Assembly: GCA_050701115.1 (NCBI GenBank)
Contig: JBOHER010000015.1
Span: 1 to 31,659 of the forward strand
Origin: JBOHER01 sp050701115
GTDB taxonomy: Bacteria; Actinomycetota; Actinomycetes; Mycobacteriales; Pseudonocardiaceae
Direction: 5' to 3'
DNA length: 31,659 nucleotides
Shown here: piece after piece, positions 23,916 to 31,448 of the stretch
Layout: the number at the start of each line of letters is the position of its first letter
Position numbering within the stretch: position 1 is the stretch's first letter
Translations under genes and position numbers: made by a program
The notes under the pieces: model-generated
Seen by the model: only the letters and a program-made list of their open reading frames with translations
Database searches by the model: none
Told to the model about the DNA's origin: nothing

Positions 23916-25586
23916 CTAGAACTCTCCCATCGTGGATCGCAACCGGTCGACCACCAACACGGTGATCAGTGTGACCAGCATCAACACCACGCAGGCCGCG
24001 TACGCCATCTGACTGTTGTGCGCACCCGGCCGCGACATCAGGGCGGCGATCGCCACCGGCAGCGTCGGCGCATCCGGCCGCGCGAGGAAACTCGTCGCAC
24101 CGAACTCACCCAGTGCGATCACGTAACCGAAGCCCGCCGCCGCGAACACCGGCCGCACGGTGAGCGGCAGGTCGATCTCCCGCCACACCCGTGCCTGCGA
24201 AGCGCCCAGAGTGGCCGCGGCCTGACGCAGCCGCTCCGAGACGGCCCGCAGCACCGGCAACACCATCCGCACCACCAGCGGGACGATCACCAATGCCTGC
24301 GCGAACGGCACCAGCAGCGGCGACGTGCGTAGGTCACCTGGCAGCAGGTGCAGCGTCACCAGGTAGCCGAAGCCGACCGTCACGGCGGAGACCCCGAGCG
24401 GCAGCATCAGGGCCGCGTCGAGCACCTCGCCCATCCCACGCGACAACCGGTCGGGATTGCGGCGCAGCGACACCAGCACCACCGACGCGGACACGCCTAC
24501 CAGCATCGCGAGCAGGGTCGCATCGGTCGCGGTGCGCAAGGACTGCAGTGCGGCATCCCAGCCGGACACCGCGAGCACGTCGGCACTGCCCTGCCCGGCC
24601 AACGCCCGGTATCCGTCCAGGCTCCATCCGGCAGGCGTGTCCACCGAACGGGCCATCAGCCCGGCAATGGGTACCGCGAGCAGGGCCAGCACCGCGAACG
24701 CCATGGCGACCACGACCCACTCGGCGCCGACGGGCTTGCGGGCGTTCTGCACGGTGGAACGCAACCCGAGCGCGCGTTCCCTCCTGCGCCGCGCCCTGGC
24801 GCCCAGCGCCAGCGCACCGATCACCGCCGCCAACTGCACTAAGGAGAGCGCGGCGGCACCCTGCAGGTCGAACAGATTGACCGTGCGCAGGTAGATCTCG
24901 GTCTCCAGGGTGCGGTAGCGCGCCCCGCCGATCATCAGCACCACACCGAAACTGGTCGCACAGAACAGAAAGACCACGGCCGCCGCCGAAGAGATCGCAG
25001 GAGTGAGTGCGGGCAACGTCACCGATCGGAAGGCCCGCCACCGGGACGCACCGAGGGCCCGCGCGCTGTCCTCGACGCGCCGATCGATGAGCGTCCACAG
25101 GCCGGACACCGTGCGCGCGACCACGGCGACGTTGAAGAACGCGTTGGCCAGCACGATCGACAGCACACCGCCATCGGGCAGCAACGCGCGGAATGCCAGC
25201 CCCACGACAACGGTCGGCAGCACGAATGGCACCAGGATCAGCGTCCGCACCAGTGCGAGGCCACGCATCCTGATCCTGGACAGCAGGTAAGCCACCGGCA
25301 TGCCCGCGACCACCGCGATCGCGGTCGACGCCGCCGCCTGGCCCACGGTGAACGCCGCGATCCGCCAGGTCTGCGGCTCGGCGAGCACCCTGGCCACCCC
25401 GCTCTGGCCGGTACCGGTGGCCGACCCGAATCCGAGGCCGACGATGGCCGCCACCGGCCAGGCGAAGAACACCGCGAGGAAGCCCAACGGCAGCAGCGCG
25501 AGGGCGATCAGGGGGAGCCCGCCCCTGCTGCGCCGCGTTCGGGCCCGAGTCAGCCCTCGATCAGTGAGCGCCACTGCGCCACCCAC
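23916..25586 (-). CDS. thiP: Thiamine ABC importer double permease ThiP
   Basis: A 556-residue protein carrying two fused permease domains with about twelve spans. The EAA loops appear twice: DSARALGASRWRAFRSVTLP in the first half and QAAATLGASQARVWREIDLP in the second. Fused permeases are typical of ThiP and FbpB. A linker of charged residues (GARARRRRERALGLR) separates the halves near residue 265-280. GTG 25586 overlaps the thiB 3' end by 37 bases; GTG 25574 is an alternative start with GGTGG upstream. The overlap means translation is coupled. Confidence 0.85.
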   Translation of the reverse strand: MGGAVALTDRGLTRARTRRSRGGLPLIALALLPLGFLAVFFAWPVAAIVGLGFGSATGTGQSGVARVLAEPQTWRIAAFTVGQAAASTAIAVVAGMPVAYLLSRIRMRGLALVRTLILVPFVLPTVVVGLAFRALLPDGGVLSIVLANAFFNVAVVARTVSGLWTLIDRRVEDSARALGASRWRAFRSVTLPALTPAISSAAAVVFLFCATSFGVVLMIGGARYRTLETEIYLRTVNLFDLQGAAALSLVQLAAVIGALALGARARRRRERALGLRSTVQNARKPVGAEWVVVAMAFAVLALLAVPIAGLMARSVDTPAGWSLDGYRALAGQGSADVLAVSGWDAALQSLRTATDATLLAMLVGVSASVVLVSLRRNPDRLSRGMGEVLDAALMLPLGVSAVTVGFGYLVTLHLLPGDLRTSPLLVPFAQALVIVPLVVRMVLPVLRAVSERLRQAAATLGASQARVWREIDLPLTVRPVFAAAGFGYVIALGEFGATSFLARPDAPTLPVAIAALMSRPGAHNSQMAYAACVVLMLVTLITVLVVDRLRSTMGEF

Positions 25587-26626
25587 TGCTCCCTGCCTGC
25601 GGTGACCTTGTCGCTGGGCAGCGTATCGGCCTCATCGGGCAACGGAGCGACCTCGGCCCAGCCCTCGGGCAGCGGGACCCCTTCCCGCGCCGGGTAGACG
25701 TACATGTTCTCCGCGACGCTGGATTGAAACTGCTGGGACAGCAGGAAATCCACCACCTTTCTGGCGGCTTCCGGATTCTTCGCGCCCGCCAGCACGCCTG
25801 CGTACTCGACCTGCCGGTAGCAGGTGTCCAGCAAGGCCTCGGTGCGCGATGCGCCGTCGTCGGTGACCTCGGCGGCGGGCGACGAAGCGTAGGACACCAC
25901 GATCGGCCGTGGCCCTTCCCCGGACGAGCCGGAGAACTCCTGGGTGTAGGCCTCGGTCCAGCCGCTGACCGTTTGGACGCCGTTGGCCTTGAGCTTGGAC
26001 CAGTAGTCCTGCCAGCCGTCCTCGCCGAACTCCGCGATCGTGCCGAGCAGGAACGCGAGACCGGGCGATGACGTAGCCGGATTCTCCACGACCAGCAGGT
26101 CTTTGTACTCGGGGTCGGCGAGGTCGGCGTAGCTGGTGGGCTCGGGCAGGTCGTTCTCCTCGAAGTACCGGGTGTCGATGTTGACGCAGACATCACCCAC
26201 GTCCACGGCGGACAGGCGTTGCTCAGGGTCGATCGAATACCGCTGCGGACCCTTGTTCGCCTCCGGGCTGGTGTAGGGCTCGAACACGTCCTCGGTGAGC
26301 GCGCGTGATGCGAATGTGGAATCCACCCCGTAGGCGACATCCCCGATCGGGTTGGCCTTGGTCAGCACGAGTTTGTTCGTCAGCTCTCCGGCATCACCGG
26401 CCTTCTGCACGACGATCGTGATGCCGGTCTGCCGCTGGAACGTCTGCATCACCGAGTCGGGCGCCGCCCAGGAGTCGTGGGTCACCAGGGTGACCTTCTT
26501 GGCGCCGTCCTCGGGGTCCTCCTGGCCACCGATCACCGTGCAGGCCGAGGCCAGTACCCCGGTGAGCAACGCGGCGACGACCAGTGCGGTAGATCGGGTG
26601 CGGCCGGTCCAGACAGCGTGCTTCAC
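25550..26626 (-). CDS. thiB: Thiamine-binding lipoprotein ThiB
   Basis: A 358-residue lipoprotein with signal peptide and Cys29 in VLASAC. The mature chain matches ThiB/TbpA: VTLVTHDSWAAPDSV at its start, IGDVAYGVDSTF, ENPATSSPGLAFLLG, the ligand-region block SGWTEAYTQEFSG, VVSYASSPA and YPAREGVPLPEGW near the end. It delivers thiamine (or its phosphates) to ThiPQ. GTG 26626 has GGAGGA four bases upstream and gives a clean signal peptide, whereas the extension to 26710 does not. No TPP riboswitch is visible in the 92 bases between this start and the divergent dehydratase gene. Confidence 0.87.
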   Translation of the reverse strand: MKHAVWTGRTRSTALVVAALLTGVLASACTVIGGQEDPEDGAKKVTLVTHDSWAAPDSVMQTFQRQTGITIVVQKAGDAGELTNKLVLTKANPIGDVAYGVDSTFASRALTEDVFEPYTSPEANKGPQRYSIDPEQRLSAVDVGDVCVNIDTRYFEENDLPEPTSYADLADPEYKDLLVVENPATSSPGLAFLLGTIAEFGEDGWQDYWSKLKANGVQTVSGWTEAYTQEFSGSSGEGPRPIVVSYASSPAAEVTDDGASRTEALLDTCYRQVEYAGVLAGAKNPEAARKVVDFLLSQQFQSSVAENMYVYPAREGVPLPEGWAEVAPLPDEADTLPSDKVTAGREQWVAQWRSLIEG

Positions 26627-26718
26627 GGGTCCTCCTACTCCTCTCCGGCGGCTCACGCCGGTCCCTTGGCAGGCAGCAGCGTACTCGGGCGCTGCGCCGC
26701 CGCCGTTCACGCGGCACC

Positions 26719-27027
26719 ATGGACGGCATGCTGGAACTACTGACAGACGATCAGATCGCAGAAGCGCTCAAGGCCAGGTCGGCCTGGCAGGCCAACGGGC
26801 CTGCCCTGGTGCGGACCGTCAAGCTGGCGAGCTTCCCGCAAGCCATCGAGGTCGTTGATCGAGTCGCCGTGGTCGCGGAGGAACTCGACCATCACCCGGA
26901 CATCGACATCCGTTGGCGCACGTTGACCTTCTCATTGAGCACGCACTTCAAGGGCGGCGTCACCAACAACGACCTCATGCTCGCCGATCGCATCGACTCC
27001 GTGCTGGCCGAGGTGACCAAGGGCTGA
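26719..27027 (+). CDS. Pterin-4a-carbinolamine dehydratase
   Basis: A 102-residue enzyme that dehydrates 4a-hydroxytetrahydropterin, the recycling step after aromatic amino acid hydroxylases; some bacterial homologues have other or unknown roles. The signature DHHPDIDIRW (57-66) and later His76 in STHFKGG carry the active-site histidines, and VTNNDLMLADRID is the usual C-terminal helix. ATG 26719 or ATG 26728 (Met4) could start it. It is divergent from thiB. In mycobacteria the corresponding gene (Rv1159A) directly precedes mutT2, a neighbour now about 9 kb away in this window. Confidence 0.9.
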   Translation: MDGMLELLTDDQIAEALKARSAWQANGPALVRTVKLASFPQAIEVVDRVAVVAEELDHHPDIDIRWRTLTFSLSTHFKGGVTNNDLMLADRIDSVLAEVTKG

Positions 27028-27087
27028 AGGACAGCGATGGCGCCGTGTAGCGGGCCAACGAACAACGCGATGCCGTGCCTTCGCTCC

Positions 27088-27124
27088 CCGGGCGGCTGCA
27101 CCCACGAGCGCGGGAGCCGCCCGG
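27088..27124 (+). terminator. Stem-loop after the pterin dehydratase gene
   Basis: CCGGGCGGCT (27088-27097) pairs perfectly with 27115-27124 around a 17-base loop, 60 bases after the stop codon. There is no U-run, as is common for actinobacterial terminators. Confidence 0.5.
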
Positions 27125-27239
27125 CGTGCGCTCCCGCCGTCAACCTGCTGTTCACTGCCGCGCGCTGTACCCGGCCGCGCAGCCCGCCCGATGACTCGGC
27201 CGCCCGCCCCCGCGCGCCCGACCAGGCGTTGCAAACCGG

Positions 27240-27272
27240 CGACGCCGGGCGGGTCGGGGCAACCCGGCGTCG
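27240..27272 (-). terminator. Stem-loop ending the minus-strand small-gene cluster
   Basis: CGACGCCGGG (27240-27249) pairs perfectly with 27263-27272 around 13 bases. On the minus strand it begins nine bases after the stop codon at 27284-27282, which supports the reality of the small genes upstream of it. Confidence 0.6.
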
Positions 27273-27281
27273 GCCAGGAGA

Positions 27282-27434
27282 TCAGGGTTGCGCGTTGATC
27301 ACCCGCGTCCGATCACCGGCTCCACTGTCAAGCTCCAGATTGGACAGCGCCCGCACCGCAGCCCGGCCCATCCCGGCGTTGACGCGGGCGATGTGCGCCA
27401 GCAGCTCCCGATCACACGCGATCAGCGCGACCAC
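27282..27434 (-). CDS. Small hypothetical protein, 50 residues
   Basis: I do not recognise it. From GTG 27434 it reads as a helical, charged protein (CDRELLAHIARVNAGMGRAA, then LELDSG and a basic tail DRTRVINAQP). Third codon positions are almost all G or C, as in real genes of this genome. It overlaps the preceding small gene by 13 bases in another frame and is followed directly by a stem-loop. No clear ribosome-binding site is seen, so coupled translation is likely. Confidence 0.5.
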   Translation of the reverse strand: MVALIACDRELLAHIARVNAGMGRAAVRALSNLELDSGAGDRTRVINAQP

Positions 27435-27592
27435 GCCCGCGCGCGCGTGCCACCCTTCCGCGGCTGCTCCGGCGGCGGCTGGAAGCACGCGCACTTGCCG
27501 TCCATGTGGTCGTAGACCATGCAAAACCGCGTCTCGCCCGGCGCGATAGGCCGCGGGCGCCGACCGTGCCGGGTCGCCTTCCTCTCGCTCAC
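27422..27592 (-). CDS. Small cysteine-containing hypothetical protein, 56 residues
   Basis: From GTG 27592 it encodes a basic N-terminus (SERKATRHGRRPRPIAPGE), a central TRFCMVYDHMDGKCACF with three cysteines, then a Pro/Arg-rich tail. The C-x8-C-x-C cluster might bind zinc or a cluster, but no known motif is matched. Its GTG overlaps the stop TGA of the upstream gene as GTGA, and codon third positions are strongly G/C, so I judge it real although its family is unknown to me. Confidence 0.55.
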   Translation of the reverse strand: MSERKATRHGRRPRPIAPGETRFCMVYDHMDGKCACFQPPPEQPRKGGTRARAWSR

Positions 27593-27885
27593 CGCGCGTC
27601 CAACCCGCTGGGCATCGACTCCATCCGCAGCCACACCCCGTTGCACTCCAAGCACGCCGGAGCCAACCACCGGGTGCCCAGCGAGGGGAAATCGTCGGCC
27701 CCAGTTGTCACCACCGCGCCGCACAGCGCGCGGAACCTCTCCCCCGGCCCGAGGACGTGCGGCGAATCGAGAGCGTGCCGCGTGCGATCGGCCTGCTGCC
27801 AGCGCAGCCTCGACGGCCTGCGCACGTCGGCCAGTGTCGTGTGATCGTGCGACGGCAGCGGACAGCTACCCGATATCCAACCCAT
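27589..27885 (-). CDS. Small putative zinc-finger protein, about 98 residues
   Basis: The C-terminal two-thirds resembles the short zinc-binding proteins often found near regulators in Pseudonocardiaceae: a His (TRHALDSPH), then LCGAVV and PACLECNGVW, giving a His/Cys-x-C-x2-C set that could hold one zinc ion. Codon use is strongly G/C at third positions. The start is uncertain: ATG 27885 is shown, but GTG 27921 or GTG 27825 would also fit and none has a good ribosome-binding site. It is the first of three overlapping small genes and is divergent from the Nudix gene. Confidence 0.6.
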   Translation of the reverse strand: MGWISGSCPLPSHDHTTLADVRRPSRLRWQQADRTRHALDSPHVLGPGERFRALCGAVVTTGADDFPSLGTRWLAPACLECNGVWLRMESMPSGLDAR

Positions 27886-27935
27886 GCGTAGAGAGTCACG
27901 GCAGCCGTACCGGGAGAACACCGCACACCGCTACG

Positions 27936-27963
27936 TTTTCGCCACGACCGTCACCCGTATCTA
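27936..27963 (+). promoter_or_regulatory. Possible promoter of the Nudix gene
   Basis: TTTTCG (27936-27941), a 16-base spacer and TATCTA (27958-27963) form a modest -35/-10 pair in an AT-enriched patch. If used, transcription would begin near 27970, favouring GTG 28017 over ATG 27963 as translation start. Confidence 0.3.
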
Positions 27964-28016
27964 TGCCTCCCACGCACAGAACCGCCGAGCGAATCGATAC
28001 CGGTAGCCTCGCACCC

Positions 28017-28505
28017 GTGGATCTGCTTCCCTTCAACGAGTACGTGCGGTCACTCAACCGCAAACGCATGTCCGCCGGAGTGCTGCTCCGCGACGCCACC
28101 GGCCGCGTGCTACTGGTCGAGCCGTCCTACAAACCGCACTGGGACATCCCCGGCGGCTCAGTCGATGCCGGCGAGGCACCCTGGACGACGGCAGCGCGCG
28201 AACTGCGCGAAGAACTGGGCATCCGTCGGCCGCTCGGCCCGCCGATCGTGATCGACTACGTGCCGACGAACGACCGCATGCCTGAAGGCGTCGCGTTCAT
28301 CTTCGACGGTGGGATCACCACGGACGCTGAGGTCCGCGGCCTTTCGCTCAGTGATCCCGAGATCCTGTCCGCCCGCCTGCACACCCTCGAAGAAGCCGCC
28401 GAGAAAGTGAAACCGTCCCTTGCCCGCCGACTCGCGGTCGCACTAGACGTCGCCGTAACAGGTGGGCTCGCATTGTGTGAGAACGGCGAACGCGCAGCGC
28501 GATAA
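28017..28505 (+). CDS. Nudix hydrolase
   Basis: A 162-residue Nudix protein with a textbook box: G47-x5-E53-x7-R61E62-L-R-E65E66-L-G68-I69. The segment EPSYKPHWDIPGG before the box and the absence of any extra domain give no firm substrate. Family members hydrolyse nucleoside diphosphates linked to another group. GTG 28017 is preferred because the upstream residues look unstructured and a promoter-like sequence overlaps ATG 27963. It lies 32 bases before the XRE regulator gene on the same strand, so the two are probably cotranscribed. A Nudix protein (Pif) limits transfer of the integrative element pSAM2, a possible parallel in an accessory region. Confidence 0.88.
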   Translation: MDLLPFNEYVRSLNRKRMSAGVLLRDATGRVLLVEPSYKPHWDIPGGSVDAGEAPWTTAARELREELGIRRPLGPPIVIDYVPTNDRMPEGVAFIFDGGITTDAEVRGLSLSDPEILSARLHTLEEAAEKVKPSLARRLAVALDVAVTGGLALCENGERAAR

Positions 28506-28537
28506 GATCGGCACAGCGCGTACACGTGGGAGGCGAC

Positions 28538-29755
28538 ATGGCGGCCGGTAACTCAATCTCGGAGAACCTGGCGCGCATCCGCAAGGCCCGCGACTTCTCG
28601 CAGGAACGCCTCGCCGAAGCCGCGTCCGTCGGCGTCGACACCATCGCCCGCATCGAACAAGGCACCCGCACGACGAGCCGGCCAGAAACCCTCCGACGCC
28701 TGGCCGACGCCCTCGACGTCACCGTCGACACCCTGCTCGGCCGGATACCCGCGAAACACAGCACTAACATCGACGTTGCACCCCTCCGGCACGCGATCAC
28801 CGCCAGCAACCACATCCCCGGCCTGAGCGATTTCGCGGAAGCGCGAGACGTCGTCACTCTCCTCGAGCTCACCAGTGCCACACACCAAGCGTGGCGCGCC
28901 TACGTCGACGGTCGGCACGCCGAACTGCTTCACGCTCTGCCCGTCGTACTCGTCGACGCGCGCCGGCTCATTCGCACGTTCACCGACGACGAAAAGGCCG
29001 GCGCGTACCGCGTTCTGTCGACCGCCTACCGACTCGGTGCCGGCATGGCCGGCCGACTCGGCCTCGACGACCTGGCATGGACATCGGCCGAACGCGCACT
29101 CGACGCCGCACGCCAGTCCGACTCGCCAGACGTCGAGTCCGCGATCTCCCTGCGCTACCTGGCGTGGACACTCGTCCGCCAGGGCAGAACCGACGACGCC
29201 GAGCGCGTCGCCATCTCGGCGGCCGAGGCCATCCAGCCCGCCATGTTCGACCGCGACCCGACCCGCGCCGGGGTGTTCGGCAACCTGCTGTTCAATGCCG
29301 CGAGCGCCGCGCTGTACGCCGGCCGCGCAGCGCGCGCCGATGACCTACTCGCCGAAGCTCAGGCCGCCGCCGTCCGCGCGCGAGGCGATACCGCCACCGA
29401 AGCCGCGATCTTCGGGCCACGGGTCGCCGCGCTCCAACAAGTCGACTGCACCGCAAGAGCCGGCGATCCGGAACACGCGCTGCACCTCGCTCAGGCCGTA
29501 CCAGACGCGCGCGGAGAAGTCCCCGCGTTCTGGGAAGCCGGGCATCGGTTGCGGCTCGCCGCAGCGGCGATGGAGCTGCGCAGAGATCACCGCGCGCTCA
29601 GCTACCTCGCCGAGGCCCGCGACCTCGCGCCGGACTGGGTGCGCTACCAACCGCTGGGCGAGGCCACAATGCGTCGGTTACTCGACCGGGCGTCCCGCCG
29701 CCGAGGAACCGAGTTCGCACAACTCGCCGTGCACTACGGGGTTGTCTCGCCGTAG
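28538..29755 (+). CDS. XRE-type transcriptional regulator with a helical repeat domain
   Basis: A 405-residue protein. An N-terminal helix-turn-helix (about residues 7-70; SQERLAEAASVGVDTIARIEQGTRTT) is followed by about 330 residues of Ala/Leu/Arg-rich helical hairpins resembling TPR repeats, for example ALDAARQSDSPDVESAISLR and ALSYLAEARDLAPDWVR. Large XRE-TPR regulators of this kind often sense small peptides or metabolites through the repeat domain. ATG 28538 follows GGGAGG by about five bases, better than ATG 28526. The Nudix gene upstream is its likely operon partner. Target promoters are not visible. Confidence 0.87.
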   Translation: MAAGNSISENLARIRKARDFSQERLAEAASVGVDTIARIEQGTRTTSRPETLRRLADALDVTVDTLLGRIPAKHSTNIDVAPLRHAITASNHIPGLSDFAEARDVVTLLELTSATHQAWRAYVDGRHAELLHALPVVLVDARRLIRTFTDDEKAGAYRVLSTAYRLGAGMAGRLGLDDLAWTSAERALDAARQSDSPDVESAISLRYLAWTLVRQGRTDDAERVAISAAEAIQPAMFDRDPTRAGVFGNLLFNAASAALYAGRAARADDLLAEAQAAAVRARGDTATEAAIFGPRVAALQQVDCTARAGDPEHALHLAQAVPDARGEVPAFWEAGHRLRLAAAAMELRRDHRALSYLAEARDLAPDWVRYQPLGEATMRRLLDRASRRRGTEFAQLAVHYGVVSP

Positions 29756-29814
29756 AACAAGCCCGCCCGTTGGAAGTTCCTGCCAAGTGCCCAAACGTCC
29801 GTTGGGACAGCCCG

Positions 29815-30084
29815 TCAGTCGTTCAGGTCGGACATCATGCGCAGCCCACGCTCGCGGGCGTAGTCGGCCAGGCCGCGCCTGTGGGCAACCAGCCACACCC
29901 GCGCCAAGATGATCGCCGGCCGCTCACGGCGCGCTTTCCGTGCCCGCTCGGCTGCCGTCCGCGGCCCCAGCCACACCGGCACCTGCGGCGGCGCGTATGG
30001 ATTCGGCCGCGACCGTTCCAGCCGGTAGCCAGCCCCGTAGCCCTCGGTGCGCGCTGCCCGCACCCGCTCAGCGGTCAAGGTCAC
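29815..30084 (-). CDS. Small basic hypothetical protein, 89 residues
   Basis: From GTG 30084 (ribosome-binding site GGGAGGTGG, four bases upstream) it encodes a strongly basic, helical protein: TAERVRAARTEGYGAGYRLE, then RPNPYAPPQ, then AAERARKARRERPAIILARVWL and RRGLADYARERG. The pattern of an Arg-rich helix, a short Asn-Pro-Tyr motif and a second helical part recalls small proteins on actinobacterial plasmids and integrative elements, though I cannot name a family. It converges on the XRE gene, leaving 59 bases between stops. The longer frame to 30189 has no ribosome-binding site. Confidence 0.65.
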   Translation of the reverse strand: MTLTAERVRAARTEGYGAGYRLERSRPNPYAPPQVPVWLGPRTAAERARKARRERPAIILARVWLVAHRRGLADYARERGLRMMSDLND

Positions 30085-30207
30085 CGCGCCACCTCCCGCA
30101 CCGCCGCAGTTGTCTCCTGACGAACGAATGACGAACGCCGAAGAGCCCCGCGCGAGGCCGCCACAATACTCTTGCAGGATCGTCGCCACCTTCGGATGTG
30201 GCGCGAC

Positions 30208-30226
30208 TCGACGTTCTTGACGTCGA
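30208..30226 (+). promoter_or_regulatory. Inverted repeat upstream of the antitoxin gene
   Basis: TCGACGT and ACGTCGA are separated by five bases. The site overlaps a TTGACG (30217-30222) that could be a -35 box and lies about 100 bases before the antitoxin start. Antitoxins usually repress their own promoter through such a palindrome. A weaker stem CGCCAC/GTGGCG sits just upstream (30185-30204). Confidence 0.4.
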
Positions 30227-30323
30227 CTTCCAAATCCGGACCCAACCTGTCCTTATCCTGCGCTAATGTGCCCATGCCAAGTCAGCGAATGTGAGATCAT
30301 CGGTAGGAGGCAGGGAGGGGACC

Positions 30324-30974
30324 ATGGTCGACAAGTTCAAGGACCCGCTGCTGACTCCTAGCGAGACAGCGCGCCATCTCCAGATACCTCGGCCCACGAT
30401 CTACTACTGGCTGAGGGAGAAGGCTAACGGCGTTCCCTTGGTCCATCACGTCGAGCCCGAAAGGCGCGGATGGCCTTCGGTGCCCTTCGTGGCGGTCGTC
30501 GAGGCGTACGTGTTGCGCTTTCTGCGGGACCTAGGGCTCACGAAGAAGTCGATCCGGGAAGCCGCCGCTGAGGTGCGCAGGGAGTTCAACACCCCATACG
30601 CGCTCGCCACGCGTCGCGTCTGCACCGACGGAGTCGACATTTTCGTTCACTACGCCGATGACGACATCGCCAGGGTGAAGGACGGTCAGCGTCCCATCCG
30701 CGAAGTGATCGATTATTACTTGAAGTACATCACTTGGGACGAAAGTGACCAGTTCGCTGGTCGGCTCCGCCTTAGGCAGTACTCCGACGTTGCGCCAGTG
30801 ATCATTGATCCCCGATTTGGCTGGGGTGCGCCCGTTGTCGAGTCGACCAAAGTTCCTGTCGACGCTGTTGTGAATCTATGGCTTGCGGGTGAATCGATCG
30901 AGCAGGTGGCCTACGAATATGACATGACTCCCGAGCAGGTGGAGTCGATATGTCGGGCAGCACGTGCAGGCTGA
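30324..30974 (+). CDS. VapB45-like antitoxin with HTH and DUF433 domains
   Basis: A 216-residue DNA-binding antitoxin. Residues 9-35 form a MerR/excisionase-like helix-turn-helix (LTPSETARHLQIPRPTIYYW). The C-terminal DUF433 domain is at about 160-212: VIIDPRFGWGAPVVESTKVP, then VVNLWLAGESIEQVAYEYDM, then TPEQVESICRAA. This architecture matches mycobacterial VapB45 (Rv2018). ATG 30324 follows GGGAGGGG by three bases. The 3' end overlaps the toxin gene by 11 bases. It should neutralise the toxin by direct binding and repress the operon. Third codon positions are less G/C-rich than in neighbours, consistent with acquisition from elsewhere. Confidence 0.85.
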   Translation: MVDKFKDPLLTPSETARHLQIPRPTIYYWLREKANGVPLVHHVEPERRGWPSVPFVAVVEAYVLRFLRDLGLTKKSIREAAAEVRREFNTPYALATRRVCTDGVDIFVHYADDDIARVKDGQRPIREVIDYYLKYITWDESDQFAGRLRLRQYSDVAPVIIDPRFGWGAPVVESTKVPVDAVVNLWLAGESIEQVAYEYDMTPEQVESICRAARAG

Positions 30975-31350
30975 GTTTTTCCTCGATCGAGGCCTCGGAC
31001 GGGGAGTCGCTGAAGGCCTTACCGAGCTGGGCTGGCTCGTACATCGAGCGACAGAGCACTTTGCGAACGACGCTCAGCAGATCAGCGACGAAGATTGGCT
31101 TGCGTACGGCCTAGCGAACGGGTGGACACCGCTTTGCAAGGATGGTCGCATCAAGGGCCGTAGACACGAGCGTGAGCCATTGATTGAACACCGAGGGGTG
31201 CTGTTCTACCTCAACAACCAACGTCTACTCCGAGCCGAGATGATACGCCGGTTTCACGACGCTCAAGCGGCGATCTATCGCGCTGTGACTCGGGGCGGTC
31301 CTGCCGCGTACGCCGTCAGCGCGGACGGGATTCGCCGGACCTGGCCATGA
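30964..31350 (+). CDS. VapC45-like PIN-domain toxin
   Basis: A 128-residue PIN-like ribonuclease toxin. Candidate acidic metal ligands are Asp8 (FFLDRGL), Asp42/Asp44 (ISDEDWL) and Asp60 (LCKDGRIK), in the order expected for the reduced PIN-like fold (DUF5615/VapC45). GVLFYLNNQRLLRAEMIRRF continues the pattern. Overlap with the antitoxin gene (GTG 30964 inside the last codons) ensures antitoxin is made first. It probably cleaves RNA when released. The stop TGA overlaps a further ATG as ATGA, hinting at a third gene. Confidence 0.83.
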   Translation: MQAEFFLDRGLGRGVAEGLTELGWLVHRATEHFANDAQQISDEDWLAYGLANGWTPLCKDGRIKGRRHEREPLIEHRGVLFYLNNQRLLRAEMIRRFHDAQAAIYRAVTRGGPAAYAVSADGIRRTWP

Positions 31351-31448
31351 CGCCTCCGTGCGAGTACCGAGTACGCCAGGGGTTGCTGGTCATCCCGTCA
31401 CCTGATGGCGTCTTGATCACGCCGTGCCGTCGCCGCAACCTACCTTGA
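31347..31448 (+). CDS. Possible 33-residue protein coupled to the toxin gene
   Basis: ATG 31347 overlaps the toxin stop as ATGA and opens a 33-residue frame beginning MTPPCEYRVRQGLLVIPSP and ending CRRRNLP, with two cysteines and a hydrophobic centre. No ribosome-binding site of its own is evident, so it would rely on coupling. It may be a real small component, a remnant of a longer gene or chance. Confidence 0.3.
   Translation: MTPPCEYRVRQGLLVIPSPDGVLITPCRRRNLP

Noticed and set aside
26627..26718. TPP riboswitch ahead of thiB
   Set aside because: The gap is shorter than a full thi-box, and neither CTGAGA with flanking helices nor the GATCCGG-like 3' part is present.
27088..27272. tRNA gene or att site next to the accessory island
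   Set aside because: The stems seen are simple hairpins; no cloverleaf or T-loop-like sequence was found.
27037..27549. A 170-residue plus-strand frame
   Set aside because: Pro/Arg/Ser/Ala-rich and antisense to small genes with better codon bias; it also contains two terminator-like stems.
28875..29912. A 345-residue plus-strand frame over the XRE gene
   Set aside because: Ser/Pro/Arg/Thr-rich shadow of the XRE regulator gene in another frame.
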